Positions 51,942 to 60,778 of a stretch of 64,000 nucleotides of DNA are shown piece after piece (position 1 is the stretch's first letter; each line of letters starts with the position of its first letter). The stretch comes from Plantactinospora mayteni (GTDB lineage: Bacteria; Actinomycetota; Actinomycetes; Mycobacteriales; Micromonosporaceae). Made by a program: the position numbers and the translations under genes. The notes below the pieces were generated by a model, which worked only from the letters and a program-made list of their open reading frames with translations, did not search any database and was not told the DNA's origin. The DNA is taken from assembly GCF_016862935.1 (NCBI RefSeq), contig NZ_BONX01000063.1, forward strand, positions 1 through 64,000, in the 5' to 3' direction.

Positions 51942-53066
51942 TCATTCCACCCGGTTCCGGTCGCCGGGCGCCGCCGGGTAGACCCGGGTTTCGGTGGCCT
52001 TCACCGTGGCCCACAGGGGTTGTCCGGCGACGAGGTGCAGGTGCGCGGCGGCGGCCGGAGTGACGTCGGCGGCCACGTCGATCGGGCCGGCGAGCTGGAT
52101 CCGCAGGTTGTCGCCGTGGCGTTGGATGCCGGTGATCGTCGCCGGCCAGACGTTGCGCGGGCTGCCGTCGGGGCGGCGCGGATAGAGGGCGACGGCGGAC
52201 GGCGGGTAGGCGACGAAGACCTCGCCGTCGTGTCGATCGGCGATGGTCAGGGAGAAGTCGGAACCGATCCGGACGGTGTGGCCGGCGGCCCGGCCGCGGT
52301 GCAGGTTGAGCCCGACGAGCCGGGCGACGTAGTCGGTCCGGGGTTGCGCGGTGATGGTGGCGGCATCGCCTTCCTGGACGACCTGGCCGTGTTCGACGAT
52401 GACGAGCCGGTCGGCGAGGACGAGGGCGTCCAGCGGGTCGTGCGTGACCAGCAGGGTGGCGCCGGGATGTGCGGCAAGGTGGCGTTGCAGTTCGGCCCGG
52501 GTGTCGAGGCGGGTACGGGCGTCGAGTGCGGCGAGCGGCTCGTCGAGGAGCAGCAGCGCCGGGTTGACCGCGAGGGCGCGGGCGAGCGCCACCCGTTGGG
52601 CCTGCCCGCCGGAGAGCTGCCGCGGCTTGCGGCGGGCGTGTTCGGTCAGTCCCATCCGGGTCAGCCAGCCGCTGGCGACCTCGCGGGCGCGATGGCGGTC
52701 GAGACCGTGCCGCCGGGGCCCGAACGCCACGTTGTCCAGGGCGGTCAGGTGGGGGAAGAGCAGGTAGTCCTGGAAGACGACTCCGATCGGGCGCCGCTCG
52801 GTCGGCGTCCACCGCCGGGTGTCGGGCCGGTCGAGGTCCTGGCCGGTCAGGGTGATGTGTCCGCGGTGCAGCGGGGTCAGGCCGGCGAGCGTCCGAAGCG
52901 CGGTCGTCTTGCCCGCGCCGTTCGGACCGAGTAGTGCGACGACCTCGCCGGCGCTGATCCGCAGGGTGAGGTCGAGCCGGAATCCGGCACGGTCGACGAC
53001 GAGGTGGGCGTCGAGCATCGGTGTGCCGGCGGCGGGTTCGTCCCTGACCACGGTGAGGGCGGTCAC
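51942..53066 (-). CDS. modC: Molybdate ABC transporter ATP-binding protein
   Basis: 374 residues from GTG 53066, overlapping the modB stop (GTGA). Walker A GPNGAGKTT, Q-loop VVFQDYLLFPH, signature LSGGQAQRVALARAL and Walker B LLLLDEPLAALD are all present. The C-terminal ~130 residues are a Mop/TOBE domain that binds oxyanion. Last gene of the mod operon. Confidence 0.93.
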   Translation of the reverse strand: MTALTVVRDEPAAGTPMLDAHLVVDRAGFRLDLTLRISAGEVVALLGPNGAGKTTALRTLAGLTPLHRGHITLTGQDLDRPDTRRWTPTERRPIGVVFQDYLLFPHLTALDNVAFGPRRHGLDRHRAREVASGWLTRMGLTEHARRKPRQLSGGQAQRVALARALAVNPALLLLDEPLAALDARTRLDTRAELQRHLAAHPGATLLVTHDPLDALVLADRLVIVEHGQVVQEGDAATITAQPRTDYVARLVGLNLHRGRAAGHTVRIGSDFSLTIADRHDGEVFVAYPPSAVALYPRRPDGSPRNVWPATITGIQRHGDNLRIQLAGPIDVAADVTPAAAAHLHLVAGQPLWATVKATETRVYPAAPGDRNRVE

Positions 53067-53914
53067 GGGCTGGTGATCCAACGGTCGCGGAGGCTGGCCA
53101 GGATGGCCACGGAGACGACGAGCAGGATGAGGCTGAGCACGATCGCGGCCTCCAGGTCGGTCTCCAGGGCGAGGTAGACGGCGAGCGGCATGGTCTGGGT
53201 ACGGCCGGGGAAGTTGCCGGCGAAGGTGATGGTGGCGCCGAACTCACCGAGGGCCCGGGCCCAGCACAGCACCGCGCCGGCGGCGATGCCGGGGGCGACC
53301 AGCGGCAGTGTGACGTGGGTGAAGGTGGTCCACCGGCTGGCGCCGAGGGTCGCCGCCGCCTCCTCGTAGCGGGTGTCGGCGCCGCGCAGCGCCCCCTCGA
53401 CCGCGATGATCAGGAACGGCATCGCGACGAACGCCTCGGCCAGGACGACGCCGCTGGTGGTGAACGGCAGGGTGATGCCGAAACTGGCGTCGAGCCACTC
53501 ACCGAGGAGTCCCCGACGGCCGAAGACGAGGAGCAGGGCGACCCCGCCGACGACGGGTGGCAGCACGAGCGGGACGGTGACCAGTGCGCGTACGAGCCGT
53601 CGGCCGGGGAACTCGACCCGGGCCAGCAGCCAGGCCAGCGGTACGCCGAGGGCGAGGCAGAGCAGCGTGGCCAGGGTGGCGGTCTGCAACGACAGCCCCA
53701 GCGCGGTGAGTACGCCCGGTTCGGTGAGCCGCTGCGGAAGGGTCGTCCAGGGGGTGCGGACCAGTAGGCCGACCAGCGGCAGTACCAGGAAGAGCAGGCC
53801 CAGGGCCGCCGGGACGAGTAACGCGAGCGGGACGCGGCCGGCCCGTCGGCGCGGGTGCGACGATACGCCGATCTCCGGCCGGGTCGCCGCACCCGCGTCG
53901 TCGAGGAGGGACAC
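53063..53914 (-). CDS. modB: Molybdate ABC transporter permease
   Basis: 283 residues from GTG 53914, 3 bases after the modA stop. Six membrane helices; the EAA loop contacting ModC reads EEAAATLGASRWTTF. It forms the membrane channel for molybdate (or tungstate). Confidence 0.92.
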   Translation of the reverse strand: MSLLDDAGAATRPEIGVSSHPRRRAGRVPLALLVPAALGLLFLVLPLVGLLVRTPWTTLPQRLTEPGVLTALGLSLQTATLATLLCLALGVPLAWLLARVEFPGRRLVRALVTVPLVLPPVVGGVALLLVFGRRGLLGEWLDASFGITLPFTTSGVVLAEAFVAMPFLIIAVEGALRGADTRYEEAAATLGASRWTTFTHVTLPLVAPGIAAGAVLCWARALGEFGATITFAGNFPGRTQTMPLAVYLALETDLEAAIVLSLILLVVSVAILASLRDRWITSP

Positions 53915-53917
53915 CGG

Positions 53918-54715
53918 TTACGGCGCCTGGAAGCCGGCCGAGGTGAGCACGCTCCTGCCGGTGTCCGAGAGCACGTGGTCGACGAACGCCTGCGCGGCCG
54001 TCTTGTTGGGTGCGTTCTTCAGCACGACGATCGGGTAGTCGTTGATCGCCCCGGCCGACTCGGGAAACTCGATGCCGTCGACGTCGGCGGTGGCCGCCTT
54101 CGCGTCGGTCCGGTAGACCAGCGCGGCGTCGACCTCACCGAGCTTCACCTTCGACAGGGCGGCCTTGACGTCCTGTTCGAGGGTGACCGGGGTGAGTTTG
54201 ACGCTGGCGGCGTCGAGGGCCTTCTTCGCCGCCGCGCCGCACGGCACCTGCTCGGCACAGAGCGCGACCTTGGCGTCGGGCTTGGTCAGGTCGGTCAGCC
54301 CGGTCACCCCGTCGGGGTTGCCCTTGGGTACGGCGATGACGAGCTGGTTGCGCACGAACGTGGTCGGGGTGCCGGCACCGTTGCCGGCATCGGTGACTGC
54401 CTTCATGTTCGCCGGTGCGGCGGAGGCGAACACGTCGGCCGGTGCGCCCTGGTTGATCTGGGTCGCCAGGGCCGAACTGCCGGCGAAGCTGAACGTGACC
54501 TTCACGCCCGGGTTCGCCGCCTCGAAGTCCTTGCCGATGGTGGTGAACGACTCGGTCAGCGACGCCGCCGCGAACACCGTCACCGTGCCGGAAACGCCCG
54601 GACTGGCGTTCCCCGAACCCGGTTCGGCGGTGTCGTCACCACCACAGCCGGAGAGCGCCACCACCGCCAGCGCGGTGAACCCGGCCAGGGTCGTGCGGAA
54701 TCGTCGTGCCATCAC
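53918..54715 (-). CDS. modA: Molybdate-binding lipoprotein
   Basis: 265 residues from GTG 54715, 8 bases after AGGGAGG and overlapping the regulator stop (GTGA); ATG 54712 is an alternative. Lipobox VVALSGCGG. The periplasmic-binding fold has the oxyanion-contact segments FAAASLTESF, FAGSSALATQI and a C-terminal DAALVYRTDA typical of ModA. Confidence 0.93.
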   Translation of the reverse strand: MMARRFRTTLAGFTALAVVALSGCGGDDTAEPGSGNASPGVSGTVTVFAAASLTESFTTIGKDFEAANPGVKVTFSFAGSSALATQINQGAPADVFASAAPANMKAVTDAGNGAGTPTTFVRNQLVIAVPKGNPDGVTGLTDLTKPDAKVALCAEQVPCGAAAKKALDAASVKLTPVTLEQDVKAALSKVKLGEVDAALVYRTDAKAATADVDGIEFPESAGAINDYPIVVLKNAPNKTAAQAFVDHVLSDTGRSVLTSAGFQAP

Positions 54716-55137
54716 GAACTGCTCCTCCCTCTGCTACCGGCGGTCATCGTGGGCTTCTCCACCATGACCGTGGTCGACTTGATCACCGCGATCGCCACCG
54801 AACCGACCTCCAGGCCGAGGTCGTCGACGGCTTCCCGGCTCATCAGCGACACCAGCCGGAACGGTCCGGCCTGGATGTCCACCTGCGCCATCACCGTGTC
54901 CTTCACCACGGCGGTGACGATGCCCCGCAACCGGTTACGCGCCGACGACTCCTCCGCACGGTCCTCCGGATCGCCACCCTGCGCCTGGACGAACCCGGCG
55001 AGAGCGACCCCGTCGACCACCCGGTGCCCGTGCTCGTCCCGGACGGCCGGCAGGCGTCCGGCGTCGACCCAGCGCCGCACCGTGTCCACGCTGACGCCGA
55101 GCAGTTCCGCGGCCTCACCGATCCGAAACATCGTCAC
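54712..55137 (-). CDS. HTH-Mop molybdate-responsive regulator
   Basis: 141 residues from GTG 55137 (ATG 55131 is an alternative). An excisionase/MerR-like HTH (FRIGEAAELLGVSVDTVRRW) occupies ~1-55; a Mop/TOBE domain (~70-130; RNRLRGIVTAVVKDTVMAQV) binds molybdate. This two-domain design replaces ModE in many actinobacteria. Its stop overlaps modA, so it heads the operon and probably represses it when molybdate is plentiful. Confidence 0.85.
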   Translation of the reverse strand: MTMFRIGEAAELLGVSVDTVRRWVDAGRLPAVRDEHGHRVVDGVALAGFVQAQGGDPEDRAEESSARNRLRGIVTAVVKDTVMAQVDIQAGPFRLVSLMSREAVDDLGLEVGSVAIAVIKSTTVMVEKPTMTAGSRGRSSS

Positions 55138-55240
55138 CCGGCCACGTTAGCTGGCCGCAACTGCCAAGCAGAACCGCCCGAACGGCCCGCATCCGCCGCA
55201 GGTGCTAGCCGGGGTAGGCCAGCATCTGCATGATGGACGG

Positions 55241-56308
55241 ATGGCTGGTGAACCGGTTCCCGTACCGGCATGGCAGACCCTGACCGGCGAGCAGGCCCGG
55301 CGATGGACCGAGGTCCTCGACCACCTCGCCGCCGCCCTTCCCTCCGGTGCCGCCACCGTCGTGGTCGACGGCGGCAGCCCCCACCCGGGCGTCGTCGCCG
55401 ACCGGCTCGCCGACACCCTGACCGCCGTGGGTCGTCCCAGCGCCCGCCTCACCGACACCGCGCCGCTGGCCGACGAGGACACCTGGCGGGCCGACCGGAC
55501 CCCGCAGACCGTCGTCATCGCCGACGGACCCCGCTGGCGCGCCCACCCGCCCACCGGGAAGTGGGACGTGGTCGTCTGGCTCCGCACCCCACCGGCCGGC
55601 GCGCGCACGCACGGCGGTCACGGGCGCGACTGCGACGTCGTCATCGACCTGCACGACCCCGGCTGGCCGGTGATCCGTCACCTCGCCGACCGGCTCGCCC
55701 CCTGGGAACGCTGGTACGTCAGCGAATCCCGAGCCTTCTTCGCCATCCGCGCCGCGACCTGGGACAGCAAGTTCGGCGAGGACCTACCCGCCTACACCGC
55801 CGCCGTCACCGAAGCGCACCTGCCGGCCGGCGGAGTCGCCGTCGACATCGGCTGCGGCACCGGCCGCGCCCTGCCCGCGCTCCGACACGCCGTCGGACCC
55901 ACCGGTACGGTCATCGGCCTCGACCTCACCCCGCAGATGCTGGCCGCCGCCCAACGGCACGGCCGTGACACGGCGGCGACCCTGCTCCTCGGCGACGCCC
56001 GGCGCCTCCCGTTCCGGGACGCCGCCGTCGACGGGGTCTTCGCCGCCGGCCTCATCACCCACCTGCCCGACCCTGAAGCCGGCCTTCGCGAACTCGCCCG
56101 GATCACCCGCCCCGGTGGCCGTCTCGTCCTCTTCCACCCCTCCGGCCGAGCCGCTCTCGCCGCCCGGCACGGCCGCACCCTGGACCCCGACGAACCCCTC
56201 GCCGAAACCCCGCTGCGCCGGTCCACCATCCGCGCCGGATGGGACCTCACCAGCTACGACGACCCGGCACACCGGTTCCTCGCCACCGCCACCCGCCAGC
56301 CGCGATAG
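55241..56308 (+). CDS. Class I SAM methyltransferase with degenerate kinase-like N-terminal domain
   Basis: 355 residues from ATG 55241 (an upstream GTG at 55202 is in frame). Residues ~20-170 look like a uridine-kinase/P-loop domain in which the Walker A has decayed (VVVDGGSPHPGVVADRLAD). Residues ~185-355 are a class I methyltransferase: VAVDIGCGTGRALPAL, VIGLDLTPQML and LGDARRLPF. The methyl acceptor is unknown. Divergent from the mod operon; a hairpin follows at 56493. Confidence 0.82.
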   Translation: MAGEPVPVPAWQTLTGEQARRWTEVLDHLAAALPSGAATVVVDGGSPHPGVVADRLADTLTAVGRPSARLTDTAPLADEDTWRADRTPQTVVIADGPRWRAHPPTGKWDVVVWLRTPPAGARTHGGHGRDCDVVIDLHDPGWPVIRHLADRLAPWERWYVSESRAFFAIRAATWDSKFGEDLPAYTAAVTEAHLPAGGVAVDIGCGTGRALPALRHAVGPTGTVIGLDLTPQMLAAAQRHGRDTAATLLLGDARRLPFRDAAVDGVFAAGLITHLPDPEAGLRELARITRPGGRLVLFHPSGRAALAARHGRTLDPDEPLAETPLRRSTIRAGWDLTSYDDPAHRFLATATRQPR

Positions 56309-56492
56309 CCCGTCCGACCACCCGGCGGCGGGACATCCGAGGTATCTCGGCCCACGACCGCCACCAGACGTACGCCGCTGGCGCCGCGCCGCTTTCTCCC
56401 GAGCCGGCCCAGCCGGCCCAGCAAGGCGACCAGCGCTGGGGGGCGATCGACACGAAGTGGGTCGAGAGGGTGGCATGGTCGAGAGGGTGACG

Positions 56493-56533
56493 CGAGTCGG
56501 GGCGCGGACCGGTCGGCCCGGCGCCCCGACTCG
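56493..56533. terminator. Hairpin between the methyltransferase and GH18 chitinase genes
   Basis: CGAGTCGGGGCGC (56493-56505) pairs perfectly with 56521-56533 across a 15-base loop. It lies in the 278-base gap between converging genes, which otherwise shows nothing. Confidence 0.7.
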
Positions 56534-56586
56534 ACCTCGGACCAGCGGCGACCGCCGGCGCCGCCGTGGGGCGGAGACAGGGACGG

Positions 56587-58122
56587 TCAGGAAAGGGAGT
56601 TGAGGAACGGCTCGTGGGCGTTCCGGAACTCCCAGCCGTAGTAGCGGTCCCAGTTGATCGACCAGGTCATCAGGCCACGGAAGTTCGGGTTGGTACCGCT
56701 GCGCGGGGTGTAGCCGCCGCAGGAGGTACCGCGGACCAGGCAGGTCACCGCCTGTTGCACGCCGGCAGGGGCCACGTACCCGTTGCCGGCGCTGGTGGCG
56801 GCCGGCGTACCGAAGGCGACCTGGTCCTCGCGCAGCGGTGGGAAGACGTTGGCGGCGTTCCCGGCGACCGGGAAGCCGGCCAGCAGCATGTCGGTCATGG
56901 CGATGTGGAAGTCCGCCCCGCCCATGGTGTGGTACTGGTTGTCCAGCCCCATGATCGGTCCGGAGTTGTAGTCCTGGACGTGCAGCACCGTGATGTCGTT
57001 GCGCAGCGCGTGGATCACCGGCAGGTACGACCCGGCGCGCGGATCCTGCCCACCCCAGGGGCCGGAGCCGTAGTACTGGTAGCCGAGCTGCACGAAGAAG
57101 GTTTCCGGCGCCATGGTGAGGACGAAGCCGGCACCGTAGCGCTGCTTGAGGGTCCGGATCGCCGAGATCAGGTTCACGATCACCGGGGTGGTCGGGTTCC
57201 GGAAGTCGGTGTCACCGGTGTTCAGCGACAGGGAGTGGCCCTCGAAGTCGATGTCCAGCCCGTCGAGCCCGTACCGGTCGATGATGGCGCTGACCGAGCT
57301 GACGAAGCGATCCCGAGCCGCCGTGGTCGTCAACTGCACCTGGCCGTTCTGACCACCGATCGAGATGAGCACCTTCTTGCCCTGCTGCTGCTTGGCCCGG
57401 ATCGCGGCGATGAACGCCGCCTCGGTCTCCACTCCGGGGCATTCGCTGGCCGGGCAGAGCTGGAATCGGATGTCGCCGGAGGTCACCGAGGTCGGTTCGC
57501 CGAAGGCCAGGTTGATGATGTCCCAGTCGGCGGGTACGTCCGCCATCCGTAGATATCCGGAGCCGTTGGCGAAGCTGGCGTGCAGGTAGCCGATCAGGGC
57601 CCGTTTCGGCAGCCCTCCGGTGGGCGGCGGCGTCGTCGGGGGCGGGGTGGTGGGCGGCGGAGTGCTCGGGGGCGGAGTGGTGGGCGGCGGGGTGCTCGGG
57701 GGCGGAGTGGTGGGCGGGGTACCGGTGCCGCCGCACGAGGCCCCGTCGAGGGTGCAGTTGGTCGGGGTGCCGGCGCCGGTCACGAGGAAGCCGAACGACG
57801 CGGAGGCGCCCGGTGCGAGGGTCCCGTTCCAGGATCGGTTGGTGAAGGTGAACCGCTGGCCGGTCGAGGTCAGCAGGGCATCCCAGTAGGTGCCGACGGT
57901 ACTGCCGGCCGGCAGGTCGAACGCGACGGACCACGAGGTGAGCGTGGTGGTACCGCCGTTGCTGACGGTGTACTTCCCCTCCCAGCCGGTCCCCCAGTCG
58001 GCGGTCTTGGCGAACGTGGCGGTGGGTCCGGCGGCGAACGCGGGCAGCGCGACGGCCACGGCGCCGCCGGTCGCCAGCACCGCGGCGACGGCGGTGAGCA
58101 GCAGTGTTCTGGAGCGTTTCAT
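56587..58122 (-). CDS. Secreted GH18 chitinase with CBM2 and PT linker
   Basis: 511 residues from ATG 58122 after GGAGG. Signal peptide ~1-31, a CBM2 cellulose/chitin-binding module (~32-130; VSNGGTTTLTSWSVAFDLP, in the two-Cys form), a linker of PPPTTP/PPPSTP repeats (~136-168), then the GH18 barrel. The catalytic motif DGLDIDFE places the acid at Glu294; the YxD(N) motif region reads VQDYNSG. It is an endo- or processive chitinase retaining configuration via substrate assistance. Monocistronic; an AT-rich inverted repeat lies 50 bases upstream. Confidence 0.94.
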   Translation of the reverse strand: MKRSRTLLLTAVAAVLATGGAVAVALPAFAAGPTATFAKTADWGTGWEGKYTVSNGGTTTLTSWSVAFDLPAGSTVGTYWDALLTSTGQRFTFTNRSWNGTLAPGASASFGFLVTGAGTPTNCTLDGASCGGTGTPPTTPPPSTPPPTTPPPSTPPPTTPPPTTPPPTGGLPKRALIGYLHASFANGSGYLRMADVPADWDIINLAFGEPTSVTSGDIRFQLCPASECPGVETEAAFIAAIRAKQQQGKKVLISIGGQNGQVQLTTTAARDRFVSSVSAIIDRYGLDGLDIDFEGHSLSLNTGDTDFRNPTTPVIVNLISAIRTLKQRYGAGFVLTMAPETFFVQLGYQYYGSGPWGGQDPRAGSYLPVIHALRNDITVLHVQDYNSGPIMGLDNQYHTMGGADFHIAMTDMLLAGFPVAGNAANVFPPLREDQVAFGTPAATSAGNGYVAPAGVQQAVTCLVRGTSCGGYTPRSGTNPNFRGLMTWSINWDRYYGWEFRNAHEPFLNSLS

Positions 58123-58171
58123 GGGGGTCCTCCGGAGGCGTCACTGGGCATCCACGGCCATCGACAGGGTG

Positions 58172-58193
58172 GTTAATTATTAGGACTATTAAC
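58172..58193. promoter_or_regulatory. AT-rich inverted repeat upstream of the GH18 chitinase
   Basis: GTTAAT (58172-58177) and ATTAAC (58188-58193) are perfect arms around TATTAGGACT in a very AT-rich patch. It is a candidate operator or promoter element for the chitinase. It differs in sequence from the GH19 site at 5033. Confidence 0.45.
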
Positions 58194-58335
58194 AGTTCTT
58201 GTCCAGACCCTGGCCGGAAACCCTCCGGACGCCTCGGTCAGCTCGCACTGCCGCCGCCCGACCACAAGACCTCAAGCGGATCCCGGCCGCGCCGCCGTCG
58301 TCCTGCCCGCGCCGAAAGCCCCGTTCGGCCTCCGA

Positions 58336-58992
58336 TCAGCAGAGGACGAGCGGGAGCCTGCCGGCCAGTTCGCCGAGTTCGGCCGTCTCCGCGTCGGTCG
58401 GGGCACGCCGGCCGGTGCCGACCAGCAGCGCGTCCCTGTCGGAGAACACCGCAGGGAAGGCGGCTCCGGCGATCTTCTCCAGCGTCTCGCGCGACCGGGC
58501 GAGGCCCTCGGCCGGCGGCCCCACCGCGTCCCGGAGCTGCGCGATCAGGTCGAGGTGGTGCAACGTCCACTCCAGGACGTACGCGGAGAGATAGTCGCCC
58601 GCGGTGAGCACCTGGTCGCGGGTGCTGACCCGGAGGCCCGGGTCGGCGAGTGCGGCGGCGCGACCGGCGGCCGAGCCCACGTCGTCGAGGTGGAACTTCA
58701 ACAGCCACGGCTCCTCGTACGCGGCGGCCAGCCGGACGATCAGCGCGTCGAGCGGGTCGTCGCCTGTCGGCGGTGTCCCGGCGACCTCCCAGTAGGTGAC
58801 CGCGTCACGGGTCGGTTCGGTGTCGACAGGGGTCACGAGGGTGATCAGGACGTCCTGGGCGTCGATGACCAGGTGGCACACCAGGTCCCGCACGAGCCAG
58901 CCGGTACAGCCGGACGGGCGCGCGAAGTCCTCGTCCGAGAGTTCGGCGACCGCCGTACGCAATGCCGTCCAGGAGCGGGAGAAGGGATCCAC
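58336..58992 (-). CDS. DinB-fold / maleylpyruvate isomerase N-terminal family protein
   Basis: 218 residues from GTG 58992 (VDPFSRSWTALRTAVAEL), where family similarity starts; ATG 59034 is an alternative. The metal/thiol-binding helix motif GWLVRDLVCHLVIDAQD and the second conserved helix VLEWTLHHLDLIAQL fit the mycothiol-dependent group. Substrate unknown. The GC-rich hairpin of repeat copy B lies upstream. Confidence 0.8.
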   Translation of the reverse strand: MDPFSRSWTALRTAVAELSDEDFARPSGCTGWLVRDLVCHLVIDAQDVLITLVTPVDTEPTRDAVTYWEVAGTPPTGDDPLDALIVRLAAAYEEPWLLKFHLDDVGSAAGRAAALADPGLRVSTRDQVLTAGDYLSAYVLEWTLHHLDLIAQLRDAVGPPAEGLARSRETLEKIAGAAFPAVFSDRDALLVGTGRRAPTDAETAELGELAGRLPLVLC

Positions 58993-59095
58993 CCCGACAA
59001 GGTAGTGCGGCGCCGGAATGGCGGACAAGCGCATTGACGGTGCGTACCAACCGGGCCGGCGGGCCGTTCGCCGACCGGCGTCGCTCCCCTTCCAG

Positions 59096-59143
59096 TGAAC
59101 CTTTTTCAACCTCCCCCTGCGGTCCGGCGGACCGCAGGGGGAG
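59096..59143. repeat. Palindromic element copy B (half copy with a 15-bp hairpin)
   Basis: TGAACCTTTTTCAACCT (59096-59112) is identical to the left end of copy A. It is followed by CTCCCCCTGCGGTCC-3-complement (59111-59143), a perfect 15-bp stem that extends the first hairpin of copy A. The right half and right end are missing; the LLM oxidoreductase stop codon is 12 bases further. Confidence 0.8.
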
Positions 59144-59154
59144 CGGCACACCGG

Positions 59155-60204
59155 TCAGCCGAAGGCCGGCATCAACTCGTCGTGGATCAGGCGTAGTTGA
59201 CTGTCGACGTCGGCAACCCCGGGAACGTCGCGGCCGGTGAAGGATTTCACCAGACCGGCGTCGGTGATCGCGCAGATCATGTGGTTGACACCGGTCGGGG
59301 CGATCTCCCGCTCGATCTTCGCCCGCACCTCGTCGGGGGTGCCCGCCAGGGACAGTTTCTCGGTGATCTCCGGACTGGTCAGCTCGATGCCTCGCGCCAG
59401 ATCACCCTCGGCGATGGCCTTGACGATCGGAACCATGTCGGCGGGGTTCACGCCGTTGCGTTCGAGTTGCTCGTCGGGCATTGCCGAGGCGTACAGGCCG
59501 ACCATGCTCCGAGCCGCCTCCTTGGCCGCGGCCGAGTCCGGCCCGACGGCGAAGACGACCCACGCGCCGATGTCCAGGGAGCGCCAGTCCTTGCCCGCGC
59601 GCTCCGCGCCGATCCTGACGTGCTCGACCGCGTACTCGTAGGCAGCCCGCGAGTAGCTGAGCGCGTGGTGCACGCCGTCGGAGAGTTCGCCGGCGGCCTG
59701 GAACGACTTCGGCCCTCGCATCGCGCCGATCTTGACGGGTAGGTGCTGCTGGACCGGCCGGGCGAAGGTGAACAGACCGTCGTAGGAGTAGAACTCGCCA
59801 TCACGGGTTATGGCGCCCTCGTCCAGCAGCGTACGGACGACCTCGACCGCCTCCTTGACCCGGGTCAGCGGCTTGGTGGTGGTCCAATCGATCTTGTATT
59901 GGGCCAGTACCCCGAAGTTGCCGCTGCCCAGTACGACCTCGGCACGACCGCCGGTCATCTCGTCCAATGTCGCGGCGGCCTGCGCGATGAGGCTCGGTTC
60001 GCGGAGGGTGACGGACGACAGGCTCGGGCCCATCCGGATCCGCGAGGTCTGCGCGGCGGCGGCGGCGAACAGCAGCCACATGTCCTTGTGCCACGGCTCG
60101 TCCGCCGCGTAGACCGCGTACAGGCCAAGTTCGTCCGCCAGCTTGATAGATGCGAGTGACTCGCTGATCGGATAATCGGGGAGCATGGCGTAGCTGAACT
60201 TCAT
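59155..60204 (-). CDS. LLM-class (F420-dependent type) oxidoreductase
   Basis: 349 residues from ATG 60204 after AAGGAGG. A luciferase-like TIM barrel with RIRMGPSLSSVTLREP and a cofactor-loop segment LGSGNFGVLA. It is closest in style to F420-dependent N5,N10-methylene-tetrahydromethanopterin reductase-like proteins of actinomycetes, which reduce diverse substrates with F420H2. Flavin use cannot be excluded. No partner gene is adjacent. Confidence 0.85.
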   Translation of the reverse strand: MKFSYAMLPDYPISESLASIKLADELGLYAVYAADEPWHKDMWLLFAAAAAQTSRIRMGPSLSSVTLREPSLIAQAAATLDEMTGGRAEVVLGSGNFGVLAQYKIDWTTTKPLTRVKEAVEVVRTLLDEGAITRDGEFYSYDGLFTFARPVQQHLPVKIGAMRGPKSFQAAGELSDGVHHALSYSRAAYEYAVEHVRIGAERAGKDWRSLDIGAWVVFAVGPDSAAAKEAARSMVGLYASAMPDEQLERNGVNPADMVPIVKAIAEGDLARGIELTSPEITEKLSLAGTPDEVRAKIEREIAPTGVNHMICAITDAGLVKSFTGRDVPGVADVDSQLRLIHDELMPAFG

Positions 60205-60778
60205 GGTGGTGCCTCCTTAGCCGTGGGTCGTGGTCACACGTGGGGGAAGCAGTGCGGTTGACGTACGTGGCCACCCAACCCTAACCACGACCGGAACGAC
60301 GTGTCGATTGCCGGCAGCTCAGCCCACGCCCTGTCTCGCACCTAGGTGGCCGTCGTTCCGCTCAGGCTGGAGGCAACCGTGATCGTCAATGAACCCTTTC
60401 CCACCTGGACCGCGCGGTGCTCACGCACCGCGTCCGACCCTGCGTTCGCCGGACGGCGAGCGGAGGTTGAAAAGGTTCAATGTCCTGACCGGGGCGGGCG
60501 GTCGACGGCCACGAGCGCCGGCCGTACTCCGTGACGACGGGTCCGCGCAGCGCGCCGCCGCCCGCACGTCCCAGCCGCCCGGCCCGGGGCGGACGGTCCG
60601 GCACCCGCGACACCACGGCAGCGGAACGACAGCGCCCACCGGTGCCGGGCCGAGGCGGACGAGGCCGGCGTCGAATGATCGAGATTCACCACCGGGTCAC
60701 AGAGATTTCAGACGTCCGCACCGCCTGGTTCGCTATTCGACTTTGATGATGGATTTCCGGACGTAGGGAGGCCGCACG
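60205..60778. other. 574-base intergenic region with repeat copy C
   Basis: No convincing gene. It contains the palindromic element copy C (60390-60479), a 9-base inverted repeat CGGAACGAC/GTCGTTCCG at 60292-60300 and 60352-60360, and a more AT-rich last 110 bases that should hold the promoter of the acyltransferase gene. Confidence 0.5.
60390..60479. repeat. Palindromic element copy C (90 bp, opposite orientation to A)
   Basis: Read on the minus strand it aligns along its whole length with copy A. The ends are imperfect (TGAACCCTTTCCCACCT against AGGTTGAAAAGGTTCA). Hairpin 1 is CGTTCGCCG-GA-CGGCGAGCG (60443-60462, one wobble). Hairpin 2 is CGCGGTGC-TCAC-GCACCGCG (60413-60432, perfect). Hairpin sequences differ from copy A while pairing is kept. 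Confidence 0.85.

Noticed and set aside
50635-55137. Functional link of formate dehydrogenase to molybdate transport
   Set aside because: The formate dehydrogenase has the NAD/D-2-hydroxyacid dehydrogenase fold, which uses no molybdenum.
57610-57720. Tandem repeat in the GH18 gene as a separate element
   Set aside because: It encodes the ordinary Pro/Thr linker between CBM2 and the catalytic domain.
59111-59143. Intrinsic terminator for the LLM gene
   Set aside because: The hairpin is strong but in the direction of transcription it is followed by GTTGAAAAAGG, not a T-run, and it is part of repeat copy B; a terminator role is possible but not supported.
49476-60479. CRISPR-like repeats
   Set aside because: The three repeat copies are dispersed over 11 kb, differ in length and orientation, and have no spacers.
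60346-60534. Small plus-strand frame across repeat copy C
   Set aside because: It is created by the repeat itself; translation has no recognisable features.
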